Counted from the stretch's first letter, positions 1 to 7,553 are shown. The stretch is 27,129 nucleotides of DNA from Candidatus Methanolliviera sp. GoM_oil (GCA_902158735.1 CABGHG010000004.1:1-27129); one strand, 5' to 3'. Program-made: numbers and translations. Notes: generated from the letters alone by a model not told the origin.

Positions 1-228
1 GGTTATATATTCTATGCCCTCTTTCGTTATATAGTATCTTCCTTTCTGCGGCGAGAAGATAGTTCTCTCTCTAACCATCTCTTTTATGTATTCAGATACT
101 GCCTGGGGAGTTATATCCAACTTTTTAGCAATATCTCTCTGTCTGATGTTTGGCTGACCGGATGCCACCTCCACCAAAATCTGAAATTTTGTACTATTCT
201 TTTTATTTTTCAGTAATAGCGGCATCAT
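1..228 (-). CDS. MarR-like winged-helix regulator (C-terminal part outside window)
   Basis: Partial gene; 76 codons are visible and the frame is open at the left edge. Two adjacent ATG codons (228 and 225 on the minus strand) lie inside the end of the upstream regulator gene and follow a GGAG-type ribosome site, so the two genes are probably translationally coupled. The visible part reads as a winged helix-turn-helix: KFQILVEVAS, then RQRDIAKKLDITPQAVSEYI (recognition helix), then a wing ending GRYYITKEG. This pattern is typical of archaeal MarR-like regulators that carry an additional C-terminal domain. That domain lies outside the window, so ligand and targets are unknown. Confidence 0.75.
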   Translation of the reverse strand, partial: MMPLLLKNKKNSTKFQILVEVASGQPNIRQRDIAKKLDITPQAVSEYIKEMVRERTIFSPQKGRYYITKEGIEYIT

Positions 229-724
229 CGACCATCTCCACTCTTTGCCCTCTCAACGATAGGATGGATGATCTCTTTATTACCCCTTTCAAGAACCGTG
301 GTGTAAGGGCCAATTCCCTACATATATCTCGGATCGATCGATTTCCTTTTTTTACCTGCTCCATTATCTCCAACTCATGTCCTCTAAATGCCTCCCAATC
401 TATCAGAGCTATATTTATGAGATCGCCCAATTCTTTTAAGGTACATTGAAAATCCGCTTGGAACATGGGATAAGCCGTTTCAAACTCCATTTTTGGTATT
501 TCCCCATTTTTTGGCGTTCTCCACCTGCCCTCTATTAACTTTCCCCTTCTGAGAAGTTCGAGGCTTCTCGCCACATCCTCTCCAACGACCTCTTCTAACT
601 CCTTTTTAGTCTTCCACCCCTTCAAGAGCTCATCAAATACCCTTTTATGCACCTTTGAGTTAAAGATTCTGATGAGGGGAACTAGATCCGAGGCGTCGGT
701 GACGATCTTTACCCTATTTGTCAT
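203..724 (-). CDS. Winged-helix (ArsR-like) transcriptional regulator
   Basis: 173 residues. Residues about 20-65 (FNSKVHKRVFDELLKGWKT, then ELEEVVGEDVARSLELLRRG) look like a winged-helix DNA-binding domain, and residues about 125-165 (IMEQVKKGNRSIRDICRELA) look like a second helix-turn-helix. No transmembrane segment or metal-binding Cys cluster is seen. It overlaps the next minus-strand regulator, which suggests a two-regulator operon, and it is divergent from pyrB across about 160 bp. I recognise the general fold only and cannot name targets; ArsR-like is a class assignment, not an orthology call. Confidence 0.6.
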   Translation of the reverse strand: MTNRVKIVTDASDLVPLIRIFNSKVHKRVFDELLKGWKTKKELEEVVGEDVARSLELLRRGKLIEGRWRTPKNGEIPKMEFETAYPMFQADFQCTLKELGDLINIALIDWEAFRGHELEIMEQVKKGNRSIRDICRELALTPRFLKGVIKRSSILSLRGQRVEMVDDAAITEK

Positions 725-882
725 ATAACCACCAAAAATACTCGATTTTCATAGTAAATTTACCTGATGAGTTTAAGTATCCCATCATATAAAAATATGG
801 CTCTGTGCCATCTTGTGTGAAGATTCTTTCCGGGTGATCAAAAGCTCGGAAAGATATAAGTGCTTTGAAAGATTCATAATTC

Positions 883-1821
883 ATGGTGGCAATTAGAGGA
901 ACGCTCAAAGGTAGAGACGTGATCTCGATAAATGATTTTTCAAGAGAGGAGATTGATCACATTTTAAAGGTTTCTGATTGTATAGAGAAAGATTTAGACA
1001 GCAAATTTGGTCTTTTAAGTGGAAAAATTCTTTCTATACTCTTCTTTGAGCCGAGTACAAGGACGAGAATGTCCTTTGAGTCGGCGATGTATAAACTCGG
1101 TGGAAGATGTATCAACATGGGTCCAACGGAGCTTACATCAGTAAAGAAGGGAGAAACTTTCTCGGACACGATTAAGGTGATCTCTAAATATGCCGATGTG
1201 ATGGTATTGAGACATCCAAGCGATGGAGCTGCGAGATATGCCTCCGAGATATCGGACGTTCCGATCATAAATGGTGGAGACGGCACGGGGCAACATCCGA
1301 CCCAGACGCTCTTGGACTTATATACCATAAAGAAAGAGAGCAAACTTGAAGGGGCAAATATTGGTATTTTAGGAGATCTAAAATATGGAAGGACCGTTCA
1401 TTCCCTCGTTTACGCGCTCTCTATGTATGGAATAGATATGACCTTCATCTCGCCCCCCAATCTTAGCTTACCCGAAGAGATAAAAGAGGATTTAGACGAT
1501 AAGAAGATCAGTTATGAGGAATGTGAAAGAATAGAGGATGTCATCGGAGATTTGGACGTTCTTTATGTGACGAGAATCCAGAGAGAGAGATTTCCAGATA
1601 TAATGGAGTACAAGAAGGTTTCTGGGAGCTATAAGATAACGAAAGATATGTTAGAAGAGGGGGGCAAAGAAAATTTAATAATATTACACCCCCTGCCGAG
1701 GATAGGAGAGATAGACCCGGATGTTGACGACACGAAGTATGCAAGATATTTTCTTCAAACAAAGTATGGTGTAGTTGTAAGAATGGCGATTCTGGGGCTG
1801 ATGCTTGGGGGATTTGAATGA
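883..1821 (+). CDS. pyrB: Aspartate carbamoyltransferase catalytic subunit
   Basis: 312 residues, normal full length for the family. It condenses carbamoyl phosphate with aspartate in cytoplasmic pyrimidine synthesis. Signature motifs are present: the carbamoyl-phosphate loop PSTRTR (about residues 57-62), HPTQ (138-141) and the late HPLPR motif. The ATG at 883 has no clear Shine-Dalgarno sequence upstream, so the message may be leaderless; a TATA-like stretch lies near 785-799. The regulatory subunit PyrI follows, so this is the archaeal two-subunit ATCase operon. A 44-bp palindromic insertion lies directly behind the stop codon. Confidence 0.97.
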   Translation: MVAIRGTLKGRDVISINDFSREEIDHILKVSDCIEKDLDSKFGLLSGKILSILFFEPSTRTRMSFESAMYKLGGRCINMGPTELTSVKKGETFSDTIKVISKYADVMVLRHPSDGAARYASEISDVPIINGGDGTGQHPTQTLLDLYTIKKESKLEGANIGILGDLKYGRTVHSLVYALSMYGIDMTFISPPNLSLPEEIKEDLDDKKISYEECERIEDVIGDLDVLYVTRIQRERFPDIMEYKKVSGSYKITKDMLEEGGKENLIILHPLPRIGEIDPDVDDTKYARYFLQTKYGVVVRMAILGLMLGGFE

Positions 1822-1865
1822 TTGCAAATCTTTGATTTGCAACATTGAAAAATCGGAGATTTTTA
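1822..1865 (+). repeat. Miniature double-hairpin element between pyrB and pyrI
   Basis: Two perfect palindromes with 3-nt loops: 1822-1842 (9-bp stem TTGCAAATC, loop TTT) and 1848-1864 (7-bp stem AAAAATC, loop GGA). The unit is flanked by a 5-bp direct repeat AATGA at 1817-1821 and 1866-1870. The first copy holds the pyrB stop codon and the second holds the pyrI start codon. Removing one copy plus the insert restores GAATGAAG, an ATGA stop/start overlap, with GGGGGA in the pyrB tail as ribosome site. This is the clearest sign in the window that these hairpins are insertions with a target duplication. Confidence 0.75.
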
Positions 1866-1866
1866 A

Positions 1867-2322
1867 ATGAAGAGAGAAAAATTGAGGGTTGAACCAATAA
1901 AGGATGGAACAGTCATTGACCACATAATGTCTGGCCAAGCTTTGAACGTTTTGAAGGTTCTCAAGATAAAATCCCCGTCTGAAGAGACCGTGAGTATGGC
2001 GATGAACGTTTCAAGTAGAGAGATGGGAAAGAAAGATATTGTGAAGGTGGAAGATAGAAGACTCGGGAAGGGGGAGTTGAATAAGATAGCCCTCATCGCC
2101 ACAAACGCGACGATAAACATCATTGAGGAGTATGCTGTAGTAGAGAAGTATAGAGTGAGCGTTCCAAAATTCATAGATGGGATAATCAGATGTAAAAACC
2201 AAAATTGTATTACCAATAGGGATGAAGATGTGGCAACGAGGTTTAAAGTGGAGTCGAAAGACCCGTTGTCCCTGAGATGTGTCTATTGCGGGTCAAGGAC
2301 ATCTTCCGTGGAGTTTCTCTAA
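1867..2322 (+). CDS. pyrI: Aspartate carbamoyltransferase regulatory subunit
   Basis: 151 residues, the usual length. The N-terminal part is the allosteric nucleotide-binding domain. The C-terminal zinc domain has all four ligands, C109, C114, C138 and C141 (CX4C and CX2C), which in the family contact the catalytic subunit. It confers CTP feedback control on PyrB. Today the start lies 45 bp behind the pyrB stop, and the only ribosome-site-like sequence is GGAG at 1855-1858, which falls in the loop of the inserted second hairpin. Translation may therefore depend on, or be tuned by, that insertion. Confidence 0.96.
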   Translation: MKREKLRVEPIKDGTVIDHIMSGQALNVLKVLKIKSPSEETVSMAMNVSSREMGKKDIVKVEDRRLGKGELNKIALIATNATINIIEEYAVVEKYRVSVPKFIDGIIRCKNQNCITNRDEDVATRFKVESKDPLSLRCVYCGSRTSSVEFL

Positions 2323-2398
2323 ATTAAGATCTTTGTTTTAAAATGCAAAAGATTTTTAAACATCATAAAAGGACTCATGAAGAGAGGAGATATCGAAG

Positions 2399-3811
2399 AT
2401 GAAGAGTAGTCAGAGATCGGAGATTTCTGTATGCGAAGATGGGACATTTTCAAGACACAAAATCAAAGATTCTGTCGTATCCCAAAAACCTTCGGTTTTT
2501 GAGGACGTTGGTATAGATGATCTTGCAATTTGTGTTCCCAAGAGATATATAGATACGGGAGATCTAGCTGATCTTCGCGGCGTTCCCCGAGAAAAATTTA
2601 CCGATGGCATTGGAATAAGGAAGATGGGCATCTTTACAGAAGATGAAGATGTGATAACAGTAGCCTCGGACGCTATCTTGGATCTCATAAATAAGAATAA
2701 TCTCGATGCAAGAGATATAGGACGCTTGTATGCCGCCACGGAAAGCAGCATCGATGAATCGAAGCCACTCGTCTGTTTTATAATCAAAAAATTAGAGGAA
2801 AATCTTGGCGTAGAATTTAACCACGTGCAGGGATTAGAGAATAAATTTGCATGTCTGGGGGGCTCTTATTCTCTTTTTGATACATGCAATTGGGTTCTAT
2901 CTAAAATGAACAAAGATAAAGTTGGCATCGTTGTTTGCGCGGATGAGGCGAAATATGATCTTAATAGCAGTGGCGAACCCACTCAGGGTGCAGGCGCAGT
3001 AGCAATGTTGATAAAAGAAAGCCCTAGACTTTTGAATTTGGATTTTACTAATACAGGTGTATTTACTCAGGATTCGTATGATTTTTATCGTCCATTTGGG
3101 AAGAGCACACCGATCGTTAATGGCGAACTTTCCACTTTTTCATATCTCTATGCAATGCGTGTGGCATTCGATCGGTATGTGAAGAGTGTCAGAAAAAATG
3201 CTCTTTCTCGAGAGAAAGAAGAGGAAGACAGATATGTCCTTACAGATATTTTTGATTATCTCGTCTTTCACACACCATACCCAAAGATAACGAAACATGC
3301 CCTTGCATTTCTTTTAAGACACGAATTGCGAGGAACGGATAGATGGGAGAGAATCTGCAAAGAGATAGGTGATGAACCGATATATATGGATGGTAAAACA
3401 TTGGAAAGTGTTTTTTCCGATAAAAAAACGATGGCGGGGGATTATCTATCCAGGAAGAAACTCTTTGGAAGCGAGGAGTTTAAGAATATATACGAAAGAA
3501 AGGTTCTACCATCCCAATGGGCCATCTCAGAGATAGGAAATACATATACTGCTTCTATCTTTATTTCCCTCGCGAGCATGCTTACGTTGGAAGAAGAGAA
3601 GGCGAACTTGGAGGAGGGAAAGAGGATAGGATTCGGTGCTTATGGGAGTGGATCTGGCTCTCTAGTTTTTTCTGGGGCGCTTTCCCATGATTATAAACCT
3701 GTTGTGAAAGGAATAAGATTGAGAGAGAAGCTTAATACCAGAGAGAAGCTTTTAATCGAGGAATACGTAGAACGGCGTATGCAAATCGAAGATTTTCACA
3801 CGGCGAATTAA
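2399..3811 (+). CDS. mvaS: Hydroxymethylglutaryl-CoA synthase, bacterial/eukaryotic type
   Basis: 470 residues. It condenses acetoacetyl-CoA and acetyl-CoA to HMG-CoA, the entry to mevalonate and hence archaeal lipids. All three catalytic residues are visible: Glu115 (AATESSIDES), Cys152 (NKFACLGG) and His291 (VFHTPYPK). The YPK motif and the GSGSGS tail near the C-terminus resemble bacterial MvaS and eukaryotic HMGS more than the shorter classical archaeal enzyme of about 350 residues. The enzyme proper begins near VGIDDLAICVP (residue 37). The first 36 residues are encoded largely by short palindromes, yet a good GAGGAGA site at 2383-2389 supports the ATG at 2399. It is convergent with argB, overlapping by 4 nt at the stop codons. 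Confidence 0.88.
   Translation: MKSSQRSEISVCEDGTFSRHKIKDSVVSQKPSVFEDVGIDDLAICVPKRYIDTGDLADLRGVPREKFTDGIGIRKMGIFTEDEDVITVASDAILDLINKNNLDARDIGRLYAATESSIDESKPLVCFIIKKLEENLGVEFNHVQGLENKFACLGGSYSLFDTCNWVLSKMNKDKVGIVVCADEAKYDLNSSGEPTQGAGAVAMLIKESPRLLNLDFTNTGVFTQDSYDFYRPFGKSTPIVNGELSTFSYLYAMRVAFDRYVKSVRKNALSREKEEEDRYVLTDIFDYLVFHTPYPKITKHALAFLLRHELRGTDRWERICKEIGDEPIYMDGKTLESVFSDKKTMAGDYLSRKKLFGSEEFKNIYERKVLPSQWAISEIGNTYTASIFISLASMLTLEEEKANLEEGKRIGFGAYGSGSGSLVFSGALSHDYKPVVKGIRLREKLNTREKLLIEEYVERRMQIEDFHTAN
2411..2501 (+). repeat. Four tandem mini-hairpins inside the start of the HMG-CoA synthase gene
   Basis: Palindromes with 3-nt loops at 2411-2429 (loop GGA), 2435-2451 (loop GGA), 2457-2475 (loop AAA) and 2483-2501 (loop TTC, perfect 8-bp stem CAAAAACC). 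The first three carry one stem mismatch each. Centres are 23, 23 and 26 bp apart. The array is translated as most of the nonconserved N-terminal extension. It looks like two of the double-hairpin units seen elsewhere, older than the perfect copies. CGAAGATG occurs at 2394-2401 and 2434-2441, but I cannot define a clean target duplication. Confidence 0.55.
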
Positions 3812-3820
3812 AGATTTGCC
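3781..3820 (+). repeat. Degenerate double-hairpin at the convergent mvaS/argB stops
   Basis: A hairpin at 3783-3795 (AAATC stem, loop GAA) is followed by one at 3802-3820 (GGCGAATT paired with GATTTGCC using two G-T pairs, loop AAA). Centres are 22 bp apart, matching the spacing of the other units. It encodes the end of the synthase and contains both convergent stop codons in its second half. No target duplication is visible. It could be a decayed insertion, or a chance pairing in AT-rich sequence that happens to act as a bidirectional terminator hairpin. Confidence 0.4.
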
Positions 3821-4695
3821 TGTCTACAGATCATAGTTCCCACACCACGATCGGTGAATAGCTCAAGAAGTAGCGCGTGGGGTTTGGAGCCATCTATTAT
3901 GTGAACCTTTTCCACATAAGATTCGATACATTTGATAGAGGACTCCAATTTTGGGATCATTCCTCCACCTATTATCCTATCATTCACTAAAGATTTTCCT
4001 TCATCCAAAGAGATATTTGATATCACCTCTCCCCTATTGTCTAAGATTCCTGGAACATCCGTCAAGAATATCAATTTTTTTGCTCTCGTCGCAGACGCTA
4101 TATCCCCTGCCACCGTGTCCGCGTTTATGTTAAAATGATCGCCCTTTAAATCGATCGCGATAGGAGATATAACCGGAATATATCCATTTTCAATACACAT
4201 ATTTAGTATTCCAGTATCCACCGCTTCTGTTTCCCCTACCCATCCAAGATCTACTTTTTTCTCTTTTCCGTCTCTCATTATCTTATCTTTCTTCTTTGCG
4301 GTTAAAAGGAGACCGTCCTCTCCAGATAGTCCAATTCCCTTCCCCCCGTGTTTTACGATGTATCTAACGATATTCGTATTTATCTTTCCGACGAGGACCA
4401 TCTCCGCGATCTCGAGCGTCTCTTCGTCCGTTATCCTCAATCCATCGATGAACTTAGGTTTCTTCCCAAATTTTTCCATCTTTTCAGTTATCTCAGGTCC
4501 CCCCCCATGGACGATCATCGGCTTCGCCCCGACTAATCTAAGAAAGACGACATCTTGAACGGCTTTCTCGAGAATCTCTCGATCCACGATCGCGTGTCCG
4601 CCCATCTTGACCACGATCTTTGCATCGCGCAACTCTCTCACATAAGGAAAAGCCTCGATCAACACCTCTTCGATTGGAAACTCACGATTCTTCAT
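3808..4695 (-). CDS. argB: Acetylglutamate kinase
   Basis: 295 residues, the normal size. It phosphorylates N-acetylglutamate in arginine synthesis. Amino-acid kinase family motifs are visible: KMGGHAI (30-36), the glycine loop HGGGPEI (63-69) and a late IGGGMIPK segment typical of ArgB. The start codon overlaps the argJ stop as ATGA (4695-4692), so it is translationally coupled to argJ. The gene ends tail-to-tail with the HMG-CoA synthase gene. Confidence 0.97.
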   Translation of the reverse strand: MKNREFPIEEVLIEAFPYVRELRDAKIVVKMGGHAIVDREILEKAVQDVVFLRLVGAKPMIVHGGGPEITEKMEKFGKKPKFIDGLRITDEETLEIAEMVLVGKINTNIVRYIVKHGGKGIGLSGEDGLLLTAKKKDKIMRDGKEKKVDLGWVGETEAVDTGILNMCIENGYIPVISPIAIDLKGDHFNINADTVAGDIASATRAKKLIFLTDVPGILDNRGEVISNISLDEGKSLVNDRIIGGGMIPKLESSIKCIESYVEKVHIIDGSKPHALLLELFTDRGVGTMICRQANL

Positions 4696-5957
4696 GTTCT
4701 ATACACTCCGTTTATCTTCACATAGTCATAACTAAGATCACATCCGAAGGAGATCGCTTCCCCCCTCCCAAGACCGAGATCGACCTCGATGATAATTTTA
4801 TCCTTTGACAATATCTCTCTAAACCTTTCTTCGTCTAATCGAAGTACTTCACCGTTTAGGATAACGGTGTTTTGATCTTTGACTTTTTCATCTGGATTTC
4901 CTAAGAATAGAGATATTTTATCTCCATCTATCTCCGCTCCAGAATAGCCTAAAGCGGCTATTATTCTTCCCCAATTTGGATCTCCCCCAAATATAGCCGT
5001 TTTAACCAGAGAGGAATTTACGACGGATTTTGCCGCAATTCTCGCATCTTCTCTCTTTTTAGCTCCTTTTACGCGCACTTCTATATACTTGGTGGCACCC
5101 TCTCCGTCTAAAGCGATCTTCCTCGCAAGCTCCAAACAGACCTCGTCTAACGCCCTTTGAAAATCCTCCTCTCTCATTGAAAAATCTCCTGTTGCCGTGA
5201 GAAGAACGGTATCATTCGTGCTCGTATCTCCATCGATGCTCAACATATTGAAACTTTTATCCACTGCACGCATTAAAGATCTCCTCAAAACCTTTGACGA
5301 AAATTTTGCATCCGTATAGATGAACGAGAGCATTGTTGCCATATCTGGTGCAATCATACCTGATCCCTTTGCGATCCCCCCGATCTTCACCCCCTTATAT
5401 TCGATGGCAAATTCCTTTTCTCTCGTATCTGTCGTCATTATGCCCCTATTCGCCATCTTAGATGCGTCTTCGGTATTAGATATCTTTAGAAATACCTCAC
5501 CAAATTTCTTCCGCACCCAATCGAAATCTATTCTCTCCCCTATCACACCCGTCGATGCGACGCCGATCTCTTCCACAGGAGAATCTATCTCCTCCGCAAG
5601 TAATCTTGCCATCTTCACCGCGTCTTCATAACCTTCTTTTCCGGTAAATGCGTTTGCAGATCCGCTATTAGCAATGATCCCCCTAATTTTTCCAGTACTC
5701 GAAAGATTCTTTTCCGTTAATATAAGGGGGGCTGCCTTTATCTTATTATTTGTGAAAACTCCAGATGCTTCTCCCTCGCACAATATTATCGTAAGTCCCT
5801 TCTTTCCCTCCTTTATCCCGTTTGCCCTCACGCCTTCTATGGCACAGATTCCTCCTTTTATCTCCTTTGCCCAAGAAGACCCCTTCCGTGAGGGAGGGGA
5901 TGAATTGGGATTAATGGGCTTAACCGACCTTGAGTTTGAATTGTAATCCTTTTCCAT
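4692..5957 (-). CDS. argJ: Bifunctional ornithine acetyltransferase / N-acetylglutamate synthase
   Basis: 421 residues. ArgJ recycles the acetyl group from acetylornithine to glutamate. The self-cleavage region GMIAPDMATML is intact, with the expected nucleophile Thr208, so the protein should split into alpha and beta chains. The family-conserved part begins at about residue 31 (AKEIKGGICAIEG). The first 30 residues are not ArgJ-like: they come from the end of the adjacent IscB element and include the 20-bp terminal repeat. No ATG, GTG or TTG lies in frame at the conserved boundary, so the start at 5957, inside the 3' end of iscB, is the most plausible one left (GAGATGG lies upstream). The enzyme core looks intact; expression may have changed. 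Confidence 0.92.
   Translation of the reverse strand: MEKDYNSNSRSVKPINPNSSPPSRKGSSWAKEIKGGICAIEGVRANGIKEGKKGLTIILCEGEASGVFTNNKIKAAPLILTEKNLSSTGKIRGIIANSGSANAFTGKEGYEDAVKMARLLAEEIDSPVEEIGVASTGVIGERIDFDWVRKKFGEVFLKISNTEDASKMANRGIMTTDTREKEFAIEYKGVKIGGIAKGSGMIAPDMATMLSFIYTDAKFSSKVLRRSLMRAVDKSFNMLSIDGDTSTNDTVLLTATGDFSMREEDFQRALDEVCLELARKIALDGEGATKYIEVRVKGAKKREDARIAAKSVVNSSLVKTAIFGGDPNWGRIIAALGYSGAEIDGDKISLFLGNPDEKVKDQNTVILNGEVLRLDEERFREILSKDKIIIEVDLGLGRGEAISFGCDLSYDYVKINGVYRT
5880..5899 (-). repeat. IscB element terminal hairpin, argJ side
   Basis: This 20-bp sequence is identical to 7534-7553 and in the same orientation. On the minus strand it reads CCCCTCCCTCACGGAAGGGG and folds as CCCCT-CC / GG-A-AGGGG with loop CTCAC and one bulged A. 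It is translated within the argJ N-terminus. It is interpreted as the right-end hairpin of the element. Confidence 0.65.
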
Positions 5958-7221
5958 ATTTTACCATCTCTACATTCTTAATATTCGTGTTTATGACATC
6001 TCCTATCTCATTTACCAATCTTATCCATTTTCCGTAGTTGAAAACGCCTTTCACCTCATACAACAATCCTTTTTTAATTTCTTCTCCTTTTTTAATTTCT
6101 TTTCCATTAAACCTCACCAAATCTCCGGGTTGCATATCATATCTTATTCTTCTAATTGACGGTTTGTGGCCTTTCCTATTCATCTGTATAGAACGATTAT
6201 TTCTCCGTCTCTGGGTAACTATGTAAGAGATAGCACGATCTTCTTCACCTTTACTTTTACTTTTACCTCCACCAGCAATTACAAACGCATCATTTGCGTG
6301 GGATTTTTCTAACCCTGCCTTGATTCTATCATGCTTTGTAATATATCCATACGTGGATTTGCATCCCAAAACATCAACCAACTTTCGTCTAACATTATTC
6401 ATAAATGCTGTAGCCTTCAAAGATTCTTTAGATTTCTTCTGTATATTAGGATAGCCAAACTCCTCTGCAGTCTTATTTCCTTTCTTCTGGTTGCATCTAT
6501 GACAAGATATAGTCAGATTTGAAACTCTATCTGAGCCACCTCTGGATTTTGGAATTATATGTTCCACTTCTAATGGAACATTTGTCTTTCCACAATAAGC
6601 GCATTTCCTTCCCCATTTTTCTAATAGGTATTCTCTAACCTCATATCCCTGTAATTCTCCCTGTTGGTATTCTACTCCTTTGATCTCAGGATTCTTCATC
6701 TTTTGAGTGTCAAATGAAGCGATTTCAATTGTAATGTTTTCTTCAGCAATTGGAAGTATATTTCTCAAAAGCTCAATGATTCGGATATGAGAATTAATCT
6801 TATGCTGAAGACTTGGTGGTATCCAACCTTTTCCTTTCTTCTTTTCACTATGCGTCCTGTTTAGAAATCTTGGTTCTCTGTGCCATAATCTGCTTCTTCG
6901 ATTTCTACGATATTGTCTTCGTTCTATCAGTTTTTTTGGTATATCATTTCTTAGAATCACCTTACCAGATATCAGCTCTTTTTTTCTTCTGTCTCCGTCA
7001 ATCATCGTCGTAGCTGAGTAACCAATGTATGAATACCCAGAATCTATTCCCAACTCAATTGGCTGTACGTTCTCTTCACAATCCCATAACAACTGTATAA
7101 CGAATGGCGTTCTCCGAACAACTTTTGCCCTTCCATCGTCCAAAAGATGTCTTGCCTTTGCCGGTTTACACGGCATTAGAGGATTTCCGTTTTTGTTTAC
7201 CACATATACGTACACATACAT
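5920..7221 (-). CDS. iscB: IscB RNA-guided nuclease (RRXRR/RuvC/HNH)
   Basis: 433 residues from ATG 7221; GGAGG lies 13 nt upstream. An N-terminal RRXRR/PLMP domain is present (VNKNGNPLMPCKPAKARHLL, residues 8-27). RuvC-I Asp60 lies in LGIDSG, followed by an Arg-rich bridge helix (ERRQYRRNRRSR, 100-111). RuvC-II Glu166 lies in IEIASFD. The HNH domain has CAYC (207-210), His221 (VEHIIPKSRGG), Asn235, and a CHRCNQKKGN second zinc knuckle. RuvC-III SHANDAF has His308 and Asp311. A C-terminal beta-rich domain follows, as in IscB. All catalytic residues are present, so it is likely active. The frame stays open upstream to 7503 with another ribosome site at 7505-7510, but that part overlaps the guide-RNA region and resembles no IscB sequence. 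An in-frame 18-bp tandem duplication (KEIKKG/EEIKKG) lies near residue 375. Confidence 0.9.
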   Translation of the reverse strand: MYVYVYVVNKNGNPLMPCKPAKARHLLDDGRAKVVRRTPFVIQLLWDCEENVQPIELGIDSGYSYIGYSATTMIDGDRRKKELISGKVILRNDIPKKLIERRQYRRNRRSRLWHREPRFLNRTHSEKKKGKGWIPPSLQHKINSHIRIIELLRNILPIAEENITIEIASFDTQKMKNPEIKGVEYQQGELQGYEVREYLLEKWGRKCAYCGKTNVPLEVEHIIPKSRGGSDRVSNLTISCHRCNQKKGNKTAEEFGYPNIQKKSKESLKATAFMNNVRRKLVDVLGCKSTYGYITKHDRIKAGLEKSHANDAFVIAGGGKSKSKGEEDRAISYIVTQRRRNNRSIQMNRKGHKPSIRRIRYDMQPGDLVRFNGKEIKKGEEIKKGLLYEVKGVFNYGKWIRLVNEIGDVINTNIKNVEMVKYGKGLQFKLKVG

Positions 7222-7279
7222 ATTGCTTTTAGGGCCTCCTGTATGTTGGAGTAGGTCCTCTTCGGAGCTGTTGTCCTCA

Positions 7280-7318
7280 AAAATCTTCGATTTTCGGGAT
7301 GGAGAAATCTTCGATTTC
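7280..7318 (+). repeat. Mini-hairpin pair in the IscB leader, first
   Basis: Perfect palindromes at 7280-7294 (AAAATC stem, loop TTC) and 7304-7318 (GAAATC stem, loop TTC), centres 24 bp apart. They have the same architecture as the units at 1822 and 21100. They lie just upstream of the iscB start, inside the presumed guide RNA. No flanking direct repeat is seen. Confidence 0.5.
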
Positions 7319-7393
7319 CAACCATAAAGGCTTTTTTCATCTAACTCACCGTCTAAAACCCCTTTCGGACTTTTAAAGTTAGACGACAGTTGT

Positions 7394-7433
7394 AGCAGAT
7401 CTTTGATCTGCTGCTCGCAAATCTTCGATTTGC
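7394..7433 (+). repeat. Mini-hairpin pair in the IscB leader, second
   Basis: Perfect palindromes at 7394-7412 (AGCAGATC stem, loop TTT) and 7417-7433 (GCAAATC stem, loop TTC), centres 22 bp apart. The second is close in sequence to the first hairpin of the pyrB-pyrI unit. They could be native omega-RNA stems or insertions of the wider hairpin family. Confidence 0.5.
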
Positions 7434-7533
7434 AATGCACGGGACTAGAGGAGCATCCCGTGGTGTCTTGACCTAAACAACTTCTGTTCAACATTTTTGT
7501 CAAACCTCCTAATCAACTAGGGGCTTATTCAAG

Positions 7534-7553
7534 CCCCTTCCGTGAGGGAGGGG
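7534..7553 (-). repeat. IscB element terminal hairpin, HAD side
   Basis: This 20-bp sequence is identical to 5880-5899, in the same orientation. It is interpreted as the left-end hairpin, at the 5' side of the element in the direction of iscB. It is embedded in a larger fold closed by TCAACTA/TAGTTGA and can alternatively pair with the neighbouring GGGGCTT arm. Confidence 0.65.

Noticed and set aside
174..190. Palindrome CAAAAT/ATTTTG in the first regulator as another mini-hairpin
   Set aside because: It has a 5-nt loop, no partner at 23 bp, and encodes a conserved part of the winged-helix domain.
714..908. 64-codon minus-strand frame between the regulator and pyrB
   Set aside because: It overlaps the divergent promoter region and the starts of both flanking genes, has no ribosome site, and shows no recognisable motif.
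2411..2501. CRISPR array
   Set aside because: Spacing is regular but the repeats are short palindromes that differ in sequence, with 5-7 nt gaps; there are no spacers of CRISPR length and no cas genes.
6067..6105. Tandem 18-bp repeat as a separate element
   Set aside because: It is two in-frame copies of six codons inside iscB; noted in the gene entry, with no sign of a mobile or regulatory function.
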